64,000 nt of DNA from Couchioplanes caeruleus (GTDB lineage Bacteria; Actinomycetota; Actinomycetes; Mycobacteriales; Micromonosporaceae): NCBI RefSeq assembly GCF_023499255.1, contig NZ_CP092183.1:193501-257500 (forward strand), given 5' to 3'. Under the pieces are notes generated by a model. It searched no databases, was not told where the DNA came from, and was given only the letters and a program-made list of their open reading frames with translations. Both the position numbers and the translations under genes were made by a program. Positions within the stretch are counted from its first letter, which is position 1, and the number at the start of each line of letters is the position of its first letter. This document shows positions 20,673 through 30,910 of the stretch, piece by piece.

Positions 20673-21701
20673 TTGAGTCTCGACTGGATCTACTACGGCA
20701 TTTCGTGGATCCTCCTGCGCTGGCATGCCCTGTGGGACACCATCGGCATCCCTGACGGACCGGTGCTCGGCACCAACTGGTCCTGGATCCTCTCGATCGT
20801 CTTCCTGGTGGTGACGCTGCGCGTCATCCTCTTCCCCGTCTTCGTCAAGCAGATCAAGTCCCAGCGGGCGATGCAGGCGCTGCAGCCCAAGGTCAAGGAG
20901 CTGCAGGAGAAGCACAAGGGCGACCGGGAGACGCTCCAGAAGGAAATGATGGAGCTGTACCGCGTCGAGAAGGCCAACCCGCTCATGGGCTGCCTCCCGA
21001 TGTTCCTGCAGATCCCCGTCTTCCTCGGCCTGTTCCACACCCTGCGCCGGCTCAGTCCGGACAACCCCCGGCCCACCCTGTACGGCTGGACCGCCGAGCA
21101 GTTCCACTCGGCGACGCACTCCGCCCTGTTCACGGCTCCCCTGCCGGCCAAGTTCGGCTCCTCCCCCGCCGAGCTCGCCGCCCTGGACGCCGGCAGCGGC
21201 GCCACGGTGAAGATCATCGCCGGTGTGCTGGTCCTCATCATGATGGCGACCACGTACCTCACCAGCCGCCAGATGATCCTCAAGACCGGCTGGGCCGAGG
21301 ACCCGCAGCAGAAGATGATCCAGCGCCTGATGCTGTACGGCATCCCGCTGTCGCTGCTCGTCTCCGGCTCGCTGTTCCCCATCGGCGTGGTCATCTACTG
21401 GGTCACGAACAACCTCTTCAGCCTCGCCCAGCAGCAGTGGGTGCTCCGCAAGTTCCCGCCGCCGCAGATGGCGGGCAAGTCGGGCTCGACCTCCGCCCGC
21501 CCCGCGAGCAGCGCGACCGCCGGCAAGGGCACCACGAAGAACCCGGTGCAGCCCGCGACCCGTGGCCTCTTCGGCCGCAAGCAGGCCGAGCCGGAGCCGA
21601 CGACCCCGGGCGTGGACACCAAGGCGCTCGCCCCGAAGCCCGGCGCGAAGCCGGTCAACCCTAAGAAGGGCGCCCGGCCCGCGAACAAGCCCAAGGGATG
21701 A
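20673..21701 (+). CDS. yidC: Membrane protein insertase YidC
   Basis: 342 residues, Oxa1 family with the five core transmembrane segments and no large periplasmic domain, as in Gram-positives. The first helix contains SWILSIVFLVVTLRVILFPVF, with the hydrophilic-groove arginine in this segment. A cytoplasmic coiled region (KSQRAMQALQPKVKELQEKH) follows, then PLMGCLPMFLQIPVFLGLFH, and the tail is Lys/Pro-rich and could contact ribosomes. It starts at TTG, with GGAG 8 bases upstream. It inserts membrane proteins alone or with SecYEG. Confidence 0.96.
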   Translation: MSLDWIYYGISWILLRWHALWDTIGIPDGPVLGTNWSWILSIVFLVVTLRVILFPVFVKQIKSQRAMQALQPKVKELQEKHKGDRETLQKEMMELYRVEKANPLMGCLPMFLQIPVFLGLFHTLRRLSPDNPRPTLYGWTAEQFHSATHSALFTAPLPAKFGSSPAELAALDAGSGATVKIIAGVLVLIMMATTYLTSRQMILKTGWAEDPQQKMIQRLMLYGIPLSLLVSGSLFPIGVVIYWVTNNLFSLAQQQWVLRKFPPPQMAGKSGSTSARPASSATAGKGTTKNPVQPATRGLFGRKQAEPEPTTPGVDTKALAPKPGAKPVNPKKGARPANKPKG

Positions 21702-21849
21702 CGCAGCAGCGGCCCGGGCTACGTCCGGGCCGCGCGCGCCCCCCGGCGAGGGCGGCGACACAGACCTCCCCGCGCACCGGCGACGGATCCGGCCGGCGCG
21801 GGAAACAGCGGACCGAGCAGGTCCGGCCCGAGAGTACGGAGATGAGACC

Positions 21850-22410
21850 GTGACCGACACCAGCACTCCCAGCGCCGAGGAGACCACCGCCACCGCCGCG
21901 GAGTCCGCCGGTACGGAGGAGACCAAGAAGTCGGAGAGTGTGGCCTCCGACTCCGACCTGTTCCGGCAGAGCGAGATCGCCGCCGACTACGTGGAGGGGC
22001 TGCTCGACATCCTCGACTACGACGGCGACATCGACGAGCTCGTGTCCGCGGGACGGCCGATGGTCGAGGTCGTCGGCGGCCGGCTGCAGCCGCTCGTCGG
22101 CCAGCGCGGCGCGACGCTGGAAGCGCTGCAGGAGCTGACCCGCCTGGCGATCTTCCGCGCCACCGGTTCCCCCAGCCGCCTCCTGCTCGACATCGGCGGC
22201 TACCGCGCCACCCGCCGCAAGGAACTCACTGCAGTCGCCCGCAACGCGGTGGAGAAGGTCAAGGAGCACGGCGACGCCGTACGCCTCGAGCCGATGTCCG
22301 CCTTCGAGCGCAAGTGCGTCCACGACGTGGTCAACGCGATCTCCGGCGTGGAGAGCGAATCCGAGGGCGTCGAGCCGAACCGCCGCATCATCGTCCGGCC
22401 GGCCGACTGA
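21850..22410 (+). CDS. jag: Jag / SpoIIIJ-associated RNA-binding protein
   Basis: About 186 residues. After an acidic Thr/Ser/Glu-rich N-terminus comes a KH domain with GxxG loop VGQRGATLEALQEL, and an R3H domain with RRKELTAVARNAVEKVKEHG, MSAFERKCVHDVV and EPNRRIIVRP at the end. It binds RNA and is linked to YidC and cell-wall growth in relatives. The GTG start follows a short non-coding gap after yidC; earlier in-frame codons lack conservation. Confidence 0.93.
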   Translation: MTDTSTPSAEETTATAAESAGTEETKKSESVASDSDLFRQSEIAADYVEGLLDILDYDGDIDELVSAGRPMVEVVGGRLQPLVGQRGATLEALQELTRLAIFRATGSPSRLLLDIGGYRATRRKELTAVARNAVEKVKEHGDAVRLEPMSAFERKCVHDVVNAISGVESESEGVEPNRRIIVRPAD

Positions 22411-22419
22411 TCGCGCGAC

Positions 22420-23538
22420 ATGACTGACCCACGCTCCGGCGCGGGAGACGGTGGCCCGGGCGCTGTGATGCCTGGGCCGTCGTCGTCTTCCGCCCCGTTC
22501 TCAGCTGTCGGCTCGTCGCCGTCCTCCGCGATGCCGTCCTCTTCCGGCTCGTCTCCGTCACCGTTGCCGGTTGCGTCCTCCGGCCCGGTCGCGTCTTCCG
22601 GTTCGGTCGCGTCTTCCGGTTCGGTTGCGTCTTCCGGTTCGGTTGCGCCTTCTGAGTCGGTCCCGCCTTCTGGCTCGGTCCCGCCTCCCGGGAAGACTCC
22701 GTCCTCTGGCTCGGGGTCGTCATCCGGGGAGTCGTCGTCCTACGGCACGGACCTTCCTTCGATGCCGGCCCCGCCGGCCGGCGGTTCCCTCTTTGATCCG
22801 CCGGCCGAGCATCGCGACGCTGCCGAGCGGGTGTTCGGCGAGCGTCTCGAGCTGGCCGGCCGGTATGCGGAGCTCCTCGGCACCGACGGCGTCATCCGCG
22901 GTCTCATCGGACCGCGGGAGGCGCCCCGCATCTGGGAACGGCACCTGATCAACTGTGCCGTTATGGCTGAGATGATCCCTATCGGCGCTTCGGTGATTGA
23001 CGTGGGGTCTGGTGCCGGTTTGCCCGGTATCGTGCTGGCAGTGGCCCGGCCCGATCTCACGATCACCCTGGTCGAGCCGCTGGCACGACGTACCGCTTTC
23101 CTGACCGAAACGGTGACAACGCTCGGACTCGACACGGCCGTCACGGTCGTCCGAGGACGCGCGGAAGACCTCGCCGGTGGACCCCCCGCCCCCGCCGATG
23201 TCGTCACCGCCCGCGCGGTGGCACCGCTCGACCGGCTCGCCGGATGGTGCCTCCCGCTCGCCGCCGTCGGCGGCCGGCTGCTGGCACTCAAGGGTGCCTC
23301 GGCCGAGGAAGAAGTCGCGGAACACCGTCAGGCGGTCACCCGCCTCGGCGGCGGCGAACCGGTCGTCCGGCTCTGCGGAGGCGGCCTGATCGACCCGCCG
23401 ACCACGGTCGTCGAGATCGTGCGGGAGCGCGACGTCGTGGCACCACGGCCGAGGCCGTCCAAGCGGGCGGCCACCCCGGGCCGCTCCGCCGACGCCGGCG
23501 GACGCGGCGCCGGGAAGAGGAGATCGCGGAGGGGATAG
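22420..23538 (+). CDS. rsmG: 16S rRNA (guanine-527-N7)-methyltransferase RsmG with a low-complexity N-terminal extension
   Basis: The C-terminal ~240 residues are RsmG: AERVFGERLELAGRYAELLG, GPREAPRIWERHLINCAV, SAM loop VIDVGSGAGLPGIVLAVARP, and VTARAVAPLDRLAGW. It methylates G527 of 16S rRNA. The frame begins 9 bases after jag and carries about 115 extra Ser/Pro/Gly residues made by an 18-bp repeat (VASSGS four to five times). An in-frame ATG at 22762 would give a normal 258-residue enzyme, but neither start has a convincing ribosome binding site. The extension has looser codon use than the core, so it may be untranslated. Confidence 0.88.
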   Translation: MTDPRSGAGDGGPGAVMPGPSSSSAPFSAVGSSPSSAMPSSSGSSPSPLPVASSGPVASSGSVASSGSVASSGSVAPSESVPPSGSVPPPGKTPSSGSGSSSGESSSYGTDLPSMPAPPAGGSLFDPPAEHRDAAERVFGERLELAGRYAELLGTDGVIRGLIGPREAPRIWERHLINCAVMAEMIPIGASVIDVGSGAGLPGIVLAVARPDLTITLVEPLARRTAFLTETVTTLGLDTAVTVVRGRAEDLAGGPPAPADVVTARAVAPLDRLAGWCLPLAAVGGRLLALKGASAEEEVAEHRQAVTRLGGGEPVVRLCGGGLIDPPTTVVEIVRERDVVAPRPRPSKRAATPGRSADAGGRGAGKRRSRRG

Positions 23539-25164
23539 ATGGGCAGGCGGGGCGCTCGGAAGCGTACGGGGAAGATTCCACCCTCGCCCAGACCGGCGGT
23601 CTCCGCGCCGCCGCCTTCTTCCGAAGCGTCCCTGCCTCCTGGAGCTTCCGTGCCTTCTGGAGCTTCCGTGCCTTCTGGAGCGTCCCTGCCTTCTGGAGCG
23701 TCTCGGCCTCCTGCTGAATCCGTGCTGCCTTCTTGTGGATCGGAGCTGCCGGATTCCTCTGGTCGTGCCGCGCCGCTCTACGTCGGCTCTGATCGCTCAG
23801 CGTGTATCGGATCAGGCTTCGATGAGCTGGCCGAACCTGTGCTGGTTGCAAGTGGTCTTCTGCGCGGCGAGGTGGCGGCTGCTCGGATGGCACCGGAGGC
23901 CGTGTCGATCGACATGGGGGCTGTATCAGTCCCGGGCTGCAATGCGATGGAGTCCCATTCCACGGGGGGCCTCCCCGCTCCCGAGACCGCGTTGCGCCGT
24001 GCTCCCCTGTGGCCGGTTGTTTCGACTGCGGCTTCGGCCTCTTCCGGGGGTTCCGCTCGCACTCCGATTGCCTGGGCCAGCCCCGGCTCCGGCGCCAATT
24101 CTGCTGCCGGCGGTGCTACTGCTGATGCGGCTGCAAGCGCTGAGGGATCCGGTGTCATCCGCACCTCTGCCGCTGCTACCTCTAACTCTGCGGCCGTCAT
24201 CACCGCCTCTACCGGCTCGGTGACCACCGGCTCTGTGACTACCGGCTCGGCGGCCAGTGGCTCGGCGGCCGGCGGTTCTGCGACCCCGGGCTCGGCGACC
24301 AGCGGTTCTGCGATCGCGGGCTCGGCGCCCAGCGGTTCTGCGATCGCGGGCTCGGCGCCCAGCGGGTCTGGGCCGATCGCCTCCACCGCCTCCACCGCAT
24401 CAACCGCCTCCACCGCCTCCTCAGCTTCCTGGGCCACCGCGGACACCAGCTCCCAGTCTGCTGTGACCGCCTTGGCCGCCTCCGCGACTACCGCCTCCGG
24501 GTCTGCGGTGACCGCCTCCGCGGTCTCCGCGGCCACCGCCTCCGCGGCCACCGCCTCCGCGGTCTCCGCGGCCACCGCCTCCGCGGCCACCGCCTCCGCG
24601 GCCACCGCCTCCGCGGCCACCGCCTCCGCGGTCTCCGCGGCCACCGCCTCCGCGAGGACCATTGCCGCAACGGCCGCGGGCGTCGGTGCCGATCCTGCAG
24701 GGAGCCCTCCGGCCGGTTGCGAGGACGGTCCTACTGCCCGCCCCGGTGCGATAAGCCCGCTGCCATGCGACGAAACGGTCGGCCCGGGCGCGCCGGCTTC
24801 GCTGGCTGCGCAGGAAGCCACCGCCGGCCCGGCCCGAGGAAGAAGGTCCCTCTCCGGGGTGGGCTGGCCTGACCAAACTCGGACGTACGGGGCGACGCTT
24901 CGGCTCGTGCCCGGATTCATGACGTTCGAGGTGGCGCCGATTCATACGGTGTGGACTCAACAGGCGGACAACCGTGGCATGGCCCGCCCGGCGGCCGTAG
25001 GCTGGCCGCGCGTCGATAGTGTGGACCGGACGGCGGGCGCACCGGATGCGCCGCCGTTTCCTGCCGGACCGCACGCTCGCGGTGCCGACCCAATCCAACC
25101 AGGCAGGGATAAAACGGTGCATGAGTATGGCAGGGGCCCCGACGGTGACCCCGGCTGGGACGGT

Positions 25165-25178
25165 GTTTCACGTGAAAC
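25165..25178. promoter_or_regulatory. parS site
   Basis: GTTTCACGTGAAAC, a perfect 14-bp palindrome identical to the bacterial parS core recognised by ParB. It lies 516 bp upstream of the conserved ParA start. Confidence 0.95.
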
Positions 25179-25632
25179 CGATCCGTACGCCGGTCCCGAT
25201 CGGAGTGTGAGCTTGAGCGTCACCTTCAACAGTGGGGAGCAGGGCGTGCCACAGCCGCGTACGGGGAACGGCGGTCAGGTGTACGGCACCCCGGTCAGTC
25301 CCGACGTGTCTCCTCCCGACCCTCGTCGCCCCGCCCCCGCGCCGCGATCCGGCCCGCCCGCCTCTTCGGTCTCCGCCTCTGCGGCCGTACCGTCCTCTGG
25401 CGCCCCGGCCATGCAGCAGCATGAGGTGGAGTACGCAGCTCAACCCGCGTCGGCGCCTCCTGGCTCGGCTCCCCCGGAGTCGTCGCCGTCTTCGGCGACG
25501 GCGGACGGCCGCCTCATGGCGGACGGCCGATCGGCGTCCGATGGGCCGGCGGGTGAGTTCGTCGCTGACGGTGGCTCGACTGCTGAGAACACGGCGACCG
25601 TGGCTTCGGCCGATGGCGCCTCCCCCGAGGAT

Positions 25633-25646
25633 GTTTCACGTGAAAC
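25633..25646. promoter_or_regulatory. parS site
   Basis: Perfect GTTTCACGTGAAAC just 35 bp upstream of the preferred parA ATG. Spreading of ParB from here could repress parAB. Confidence 0.95.
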
Positions 25647-25680
25647 GCCGGGCCGGGATGACGACGATCCACCGTTGGCC

Positions 25681-26532
25681 ATGGAAGCGTTGCGAGCTGT
25701 GCAGATTCTCAACCCGAGCGGCGAGATCACCATGCCGCGACCGGATCACCCCCGGGTGCTCTGTGTCGCCAACCAGAAGGGTGGCGTGGGCAAGACCACC
25801 ACGACGGTCAACTTGGCGGTGGCCCTCGCGCTGCACGGCAACCGCGTCCTCGTGGTCGACTTGGACCCCCAGGGCAACGCCTCCACGGGCCTCAACGTGC
25901 CACATCACGCCGGCGTGCCGGACGTGTACGACTGCCTCATCGACAACGTGCCGCTCGCCGAGGTTGCGCAGCCCGTCGAGGGCATTCCCAACCTCTTCTG
26001 CGTACCGGCGACCATCGACCTCGCAGGCGCCGAGATCGAACTCGTCTCCGTCGTCGCCCGGGAGTCCCGGCTGGCTCGAGCCATCGCGGCGCACCCGGAG
26101 AAGTTCGACTACGTCTTCATCGACTGCCCGCCGTCGCTCGGCCTGCTCACGGTCAACGCGCTGTGCGCGGCGCAAGAGGTGCTCATCCCGATCCAGTGCG
26201 AGTACTACGCGTTGGAGGGTCTCAACCAGCTGATTAACAACATCAACCTGGTCCGGCAGCACCTCAACCCCACGCTCGACGTGAGCACGATCCTGCTGAC
26301 CATGTACGACCGTCGCACCCGCCTCGCCGACGCCGTCGAGCAGGACGTGCGCAACCACTTCGGCTCCAAGGTGCTCGAGGCGGTGATTCCCCGCAACGTA
26401 CGGGTGTCGGAGGCACCGAGCTACGGCCAATCCGTGATGACCTACGATCCGGGATCGCGGGGCGCCACGAGCTACTTCGAGGCTGCTCTGGAACTCGCAA
26501 TGCGCGGAGTCAACACGGGAGGCGCGGCATGA
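25681..26532 (+). CDS. parA: Chromosome-partitioning ATPase ParA
   Basis: 283 residues from the ATG giving [20 protein letters not shown]. The deviant Walker [11 protein letters not shown] is at residues 33-42, followed by [30 protein letters not shown], and the tail [14 protein letters not shown]. It drives separation of ParB-bound origins on the nucleoid. The frame is open a further 714 codons upstream, so the true N-terminus is uncertain. The stop overlaps the parB start. Confidence 0.93.
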   Translation: MEALRAVQILNPSGEITMPRPDHPRVLCVANQKGGVGKTTTTVNLAVALALHGNRVLVVDLDPQGNASTGLNVPHHAGVPDVYDCLIDNVPLAEVAQPVEGIPNLFCVPATIDLAGAEIELVSVVARESRLARAIAAHPEKFDYVFIDCPPSLGLLTVNALCAAQEVLIPIQCEYYALEGLNQLINNINLVRQHLNPTLDVSTILLTMYDRRTRLADAVEQDVRNHFGSKVLEAVIPRNVRVSEAPSYGQSVMTYDPGSRGATSYFEAALELAMRGVNTGGAA

Positions 26533-27614
26533 AGAACCGTCCACGGGGTGGCCTCGGCCGCGGCCTGGGGGCATTGATCCCCACGGCGCCGCCGGCCGCT
26601 GCGACGGTAGCCGCCGAGGCGCCGCCGGCCGCTCCCCCGGCTCCGGCACAGTTCTCCGGTACGACCACGGAACAGCCGCCGGCCGATACCGTGGCCGCCG
26701 CACCGGAGCCAACCGACGCCGCGGTCCCCGAGTCCTCGCCTTCGCCGTCCGAACTGCCGGCGGAAGATGATGGTGGGCTCGCGCCGGTGCCCGGAGCCAG
26801 CTTCGCGGAGCTTCCGGTCACGGCGATCGTGCCCAACCCCAAGCAGCCCCGACACGTCTTCGACGAGGAAGCGCTGGAGGAGCTCAAGACCTCCATCCAG
26901 GAGGTCGGCTTCCTCCAGCCGATCGTCGTCCGCAACATCGGCGACGGCAAATACGAGCTGGTCATGGGCGAGCGCCGCTGGCGAGCGGCTCAAGCGGTCG
27001 GCAAGGAGACCATCCCCGCGATCGTCCGCGAAACCCGCGACGACGCGATGCTGCGGGACGCCCTCCTCGAGAACATCCACCGCGCCAACCTCAACCCGCT
27101 GGAAGAGGCGGCCGCGTACCAGCAGCTCCTCGACGAATTCGGCGCCACACACGAGGAACTCGCCCGGCGCATCGGCCGCAGCCGCCCGCAGATTTCCAAC
27201 ACGATCAGGCTGCTCAACCTGCCGGCTCCCGTACAGCGCCGCGTCGCGGCGGGCGTTCTGTCGGCCGGCCATGCGCGGGCCCTGCTCAGCCTGGAAGACA
27301 ACGACCAGCAGGAACAACTCGCGCTGCGCATCGTCGCCGAAGGCCTTTCCGTACGCGCAACCGAGGAGCTCGTCTCCCTCGCCATCGCGGACGGCCCGGC
27401 GAAAAAGTCGACGCCCACCCGACGCGCGAAAGTACACGCCCCCGCGCTGAACGACCTGGCCGAGCGGCTCTCGGACCGGTTCGACACACGAGTGAAGGTC
27501 GACATCGGCCGGAACAAGGGCAAGATCACAATCGAGTTCGCGACCGTGGACGATCTGGAACGGATAGTCGGCATGATCGGCGTCGAGGACGAGGGTACGA
27601 GCTCAGGAGACTGA
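26529..27614 (+). CDS. parB: Chromosome-partitioning protein ParB
   Basis: 361 residues. The N-terminal [18 protein letters not shown] carries the basic ParA-activating motif. An acidic/Pro-Ala linker (20-90) follows. The CTPase core has [27 protein letters not shown] (148-154) and [14 protein letters not shown] (181-194). A helix-turn-helix (about 207-229, [20 protein letters not shown]) reads parS, and the C-terminal dimer domain ends the protein. It binds the parS sites and spreads as a CTP clamp. ATGA overlap with parA indicates coupling. Confidence 0.97.
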   Translation: MKNRPRGGLGRGLGALIPTAPPAAATVAAEAPPAAPPAPAQFSGTTTEQPPADTVAAAPEPTDAAVPESSPSPSELPAEDDGGLAPVPGASFAELPVTAIVPNPKQPRHVFDEEALEELKTSIQEVGFLQPIVVRNIGDGKYELVMGERRWRAAQAVGKETIPAIVRETRDDAMLRDALLENIHRANLNPLEEAAAYQQLLDEFGATHEELARRIGRSRPQISNTIRLLNLPAPVQRRVAAGVLSAGHARALLSLEDNDQQEQLALRIVAEGLSVRATEELVSLAIADGPAKKSTPTRRAKVHAPALNDLAERLSDRFDTRVKVDIGRNKGKITIEFATVDDLERIVGMIGVEDEGTSSGD

Positions 27615-27657
27615 TCTCGGAAGCCGTCGGGCCGGCGGCGAAGGACGAAGACCTGCG

Positions 27658-27693
27658 GGCACGTGATTCTGGCGGATCACGTGCCTTCTTCAT
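27658..27693 (+). terminator. Intrinsic terminator of the parAB transcript
   Basis: A 10-bp perfect stem GGCACGTGAT / ATCACGTGCC with an 8-base loop is followed by TTCTTCATT, 43 bases after the parB stop. Confidence 0.85.
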
Positions 27694-28760
27694 TGCCACG
27701 GGTGGCCTTGGACCGAGGCATGGTGGCGGGCGGCTGATTCGGTTCCGTGAGGCGGTGGCTCTCCGCTCCTCCGCCGTCGAACGAGGCCGACCCATCCGCG
27801 GTCGTTGCCTTATCCGGTTGGCTCCATCGGCCGACATGTCGAAGCCTGACACGCAGCCTTGTTACGAAGGAACTGGGTGTTCGTGCGCTCTGGTCCGACG
27901 ACGTGATTCGTGAGGTTGACCTAGATTTTGGGGCCTCGAGCGGTTCTGTCAGAACGATTCTCCTGGGATTTCGGTGTCGCCGGTTTTTCGCTGACGAGCG
28001 AATTTGGACGCCCCTCGACGACGATTTCGAACCCTGATGTTGTTGTTCCGAACGGTCGGGCGACCGCGCGGCCGCCAATGCGATAGTCCCTCACGTTTGG
28101 GCTGCTCTGCTGTAGCGGTGCGGCGCTGTACCCAGCCGGAGCGAGGGCAGAGATGGCTCGGGGTTGCTGATCGCCCATGTGCTCTCCGGGGGGCCCGATC
28201 GGCAGTAGCGCGGCGTCAGCGAAAGGCCGGTACGCCCGCGTGCGACCGCCACCGCCACCGCCACCGCACTGCTCTGCTCTGCCAGAACGTCGCGGAACTC
28301 TGCCGCGTTGGAGGTTGCGCTCAATTCCGCACGGCGCCGATGACGTCTTGAACACGCCTCCGCATCGTTGGCATTCCGGCACCAGGTCGTCTCGGTGCGC
28401 AGAAGTGACGAGTTGGAGACGTCGTTTGATAGCTATAGAGGTCCTGCCTTTGTGGAGCCCGTGGTTCTAGTACTGCGGGATAATCGGAGACGAGGCTCGC
28501 AGGCGCGAGTATGAATGTTGCACTTGCGCGCACCGTCGAGTTTCCCTACTTGCTGCGGTGTGGTGACGTCGCATCAGTTGTGCTGTGCGAACGGCGGCGC
28601 TTGGCTGGCTGTCGGTGACAGGCGTTCTTCTTGTACTGATCGCGTTGGTGGCTCCGTCGGCTGACCCCCAGCCCACGTTGGTGGGCCGCTCATGGTGCCG
28701 CTTCTGCAGTTGAGTTCCGGGAGTGCTTCTCGAGCCGGTTCGAGGCGCCGCTCGTCTGCC

Positions 28761-28774
28761 GTTTCACGTGAAAC
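28761..28774. promoter_or_regulatory. parS site
   Basis: Perfect GTTTCACGTGAAAC, first of the cluster beyond parB. Confidence 0.95.
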
Positions 28775-29482
28775 GGGCGACAGAGCAACGGTGTAAGGGT
28801 CGTGAGTGTGGACACGTGGCCAGGTCTTGCTGCCGACTCTGCGCCCATCAGGCGACGCCCTACGTCGTGGCAATTCGGTCCGACTGCTGTTCGCTGGCTC
28901 AGCCCGATGGCTGGGGCACAGGCGAGGGGATACCCATGCGCTCGGGGCAGCCGCAGGCGCTTCCCTCGATACGGGAGCCACTTCTCCTGTGCCCCCCCTG
29001 TTAGCTTCTGGCGGTTGTCTTGCGGAGCGACGGTCAAGCTTCTCGGCCGGCCGGGCAACCCTGGGTGGGCCGGAGTCGGTAAGTGGCGTCCCCACTCGTA
29101 GCGGCGTGGATGCTCGGTACACGGAAGTTGGCGGTAAAGGCGGCCCTGATCGGAAGGGCGCAGCTCGGAATGGGGAACCTACCGACGCCAGCTTTCTTGA
29201 TCAACGCAGGACCGATGAGTGGAAGGCGTGAGCCGACGGCAACAACCGACGTGGAGCAGGGATGGTTGCAGAGAAGCCGGTGAAGTCGGCTCGCTGTTGA
29301 AGCCCGCGCTCGGCCCGGGTCCGGTGTGGCGGTTCCGGCGGAGCTGACGGCGCGGCTGGGGCGTACGCCGGCCCCGACGGAGCTGGCGGCGAGCCCGCGG
29401 CGATGAGCCGTGCATGACGTCGTAGCGAAACGGACCGACCCGCAAGTGTGCTGGATAAGCAGGTGGGGCTGAGCGAACCGTC

Positions 29483-29496
29483 GTTTCACGTGAAAC
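29483..29496. promoter_or_regulatory. parS site
   Basis: Perfect GTTTCACGTGAAAC, 104 bp before the inverted 52-bp repeat copy. Confidence 0.95.
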
Positions 29497-29599
29497 GGTC
29501 CGCCGATGTGTGGCCGCGAGCCCCGAAGCGCCGGGCGATCCCCAGATCGTTCCCGCGTGGGATACGTCTTTCGTCAGCGGCTCGAAGCGAGAGGAAAGC

Positions 29600-29651
29600 G
29601 GGCTCCATCAGCACATCCGAAGCTGGTCCGTTCTCGAGCCGACCCAGGTGA
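29600..29651 (-). repeat. 52-bp dispersed repeat, copy 2 (parS side)
   Basis: The reverse complement of this segment matches 15445-15496 with one difference (position 10, T for C). It ends abruptly on both sides and is not part of a tandem array here. It places a piece of the oriC-side 17-bp array in the middle of the parS cluster. Confidence 0.92.
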
Positions 29652-30078
29652 GGAGGTTCCTGCTCGCCCCCACTCTGGCCCGGCGACGCCGTGGCACCAC
29701 GCCAACTTAGTTGCAGCTCGGACCAGGCCGCCGCTCCGCTTGGTGGTTCCGAACCGGCGGCTGAGGCCATCATTTCCGAGCCGGATTCTGCGTCGGCGTT
29801 GTGGGCCAGTTCGCTGTCGGGTGGCGTCAGGGAGGTGCGATTCTGGCGGGGTTTCCACTCATCGGTTGCGGTAGAGGCGCACCTTTAAGTTGAGTCCATG
29901 ACCTACGGCGACATGCTGCCAAGCCGCGCACGATGCTGCTGGTGGGCGCACGCCACGCCAGATCTGGCATCTCCGTTAGCCGCTCGGGTGGATTCCGGCT
30001 CGACGCTCGTTCGGGCCCGACCTAGGCGGCTGTTGAACAGCTCGGCCGTAGCAGACCGAGTATGCAGCGGGAGCTGTC

Positions 30079-30092
30079 GTTTCACGTGGAAC
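30079..30092. promoter_or_regulatory. Near-consensus parS site
   Basis: GTTTCACGTGGAAC, one base off the perfect palindrome. Confidence 0.8.
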
Positions 30093-30176
30093 CGCCGCGT
30101 GGATCAGTGTGGCTTCCCAGCCTGATTCACCTCGACCGAGGCTCAGCATTCGCCTCACACCAGACCCGACGATCGA

Positions 30177-30190
30177 GTTTCACGTGAAAC
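30177..30190. promoter_or_regulatory. parS site
   Basis: Perfect GTTTCACGTGAAAC, 98 bp from the preceding near-consensus site. Confidence 0.95.
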
Positions 30191-30808
30191 GGCGCGACCG
30201 TGCGTCGGCTCCCTATGGTGAACCTGCAGAGCTCGAGCGAGGCGCTGCTGGAAGGATGCCGTCCCGCCCGCCAGGCCCGGCTAACGACCACCGGAGATGG
30301 CGTACCTTGCGCGAGGGCGCCCAACCGCCCGCGTCTAGCTTGTTCCTCGCGACTGCTAGAGCGATGCCGGAGAAGTCCTCACTGACCAAACCGCGTTCAA
30401 GACCTGGATGAATTGTTCGACCATGCTCCTCCGGCTGTTGGGTTCTTCTCCGCCGGCTGCCCGCCCTGCGGCTGCGAAAGGCGTGTCACGGGCCGACACG
30501 AAGAAGCGCGATGGCCGACTCTGCACCACGGGCATCCACATGTTGGTCTCGCGCCCTGCCCCTAGCGGGTTGTGGACTGGGTCGCTGAGACGACGCTCGA
30601 GACCCACGGCGATGCCTGCGATTGTGCGGTCTATCGCCACCAGACGGTACAGCCGGCGGGACTTTCTCCCAGAGCCGTCACATCGCCAAGACCGGGTGGC
30701 CACGGAGTACGAGCGTGCGTTGGCGTGTACCCAGCGTGGGCCGCTACATCGGTCGGCGACAGTATCCACAAGCTGTGTGTGACCTTGTTGACAACGATCG
30801 GGACCACC

Positions 30809-30822
30809 GTTTCACGTGAAAC
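30809..30822. promoter_or_regulatory. parS site
   Basis: Perfect GTTTCACGTGAAAC flanked by DnaA-box-like sequences. Confidence 0.95.
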
Positions 30823-30896
30823 GGCGCCGATGGGCGGGAGTCCTTCCACCGCGGTATCCACAGGGTGCACAGGCCTGCGACATGGCGTTTCACGTG

Positions 30897-30910
30897 AAAC
30901 CGGCGAGCCT
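30897..30910. promoter_or_regulatory. parS site
   Basis: Perfect GTTTCACGTGAAAC. Its last base region abuts a perfect DnaA box that starts at 30910 apart from a shared base region, so ParB and DnaA could compete here. Confidence 0.93.

Larger units (their letters stand above)
23539..25680 (+). other. 714-codon open extension upstream of parA, with repeats and two parS sites
   Basis: The ParA frame is open without interruption back to an ATG that directly follows the rsmG stop and is preceded by GGAGGGG, a strong ribosome binding site. The 714 codons encode almost only Ala, Ser, Thr, Gly and Pro, with 18-bp units near 23.65 kb (PSGAS), SGSA-type units at 24.24-24.36 kb and 15-bp TASAA units at 24.48-24.65 kb. 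Two parS sites lie inside. Codon use is strongly GC3-biased in the TASAA part but not in the PSGAS part. It is either a giant disordered domain of ParA or an expanded non-coding spacer. Confidence 0.7.

Noticed and set aside
24423..25122. Minus-strand Gly/Arg repeat frames within the region upstream of parA
   Set aside because: They translate the 15-bp TASAA-coding repeats in the opposite strand; the plus frame is contiguous with parA, these lead nowhere.
27747..28037. 96-codon plus frame after parB
   Set aside because: No ribosome binding site, no homology style, codon use unlike neighbours; treated as part of the non-coding centromere region.
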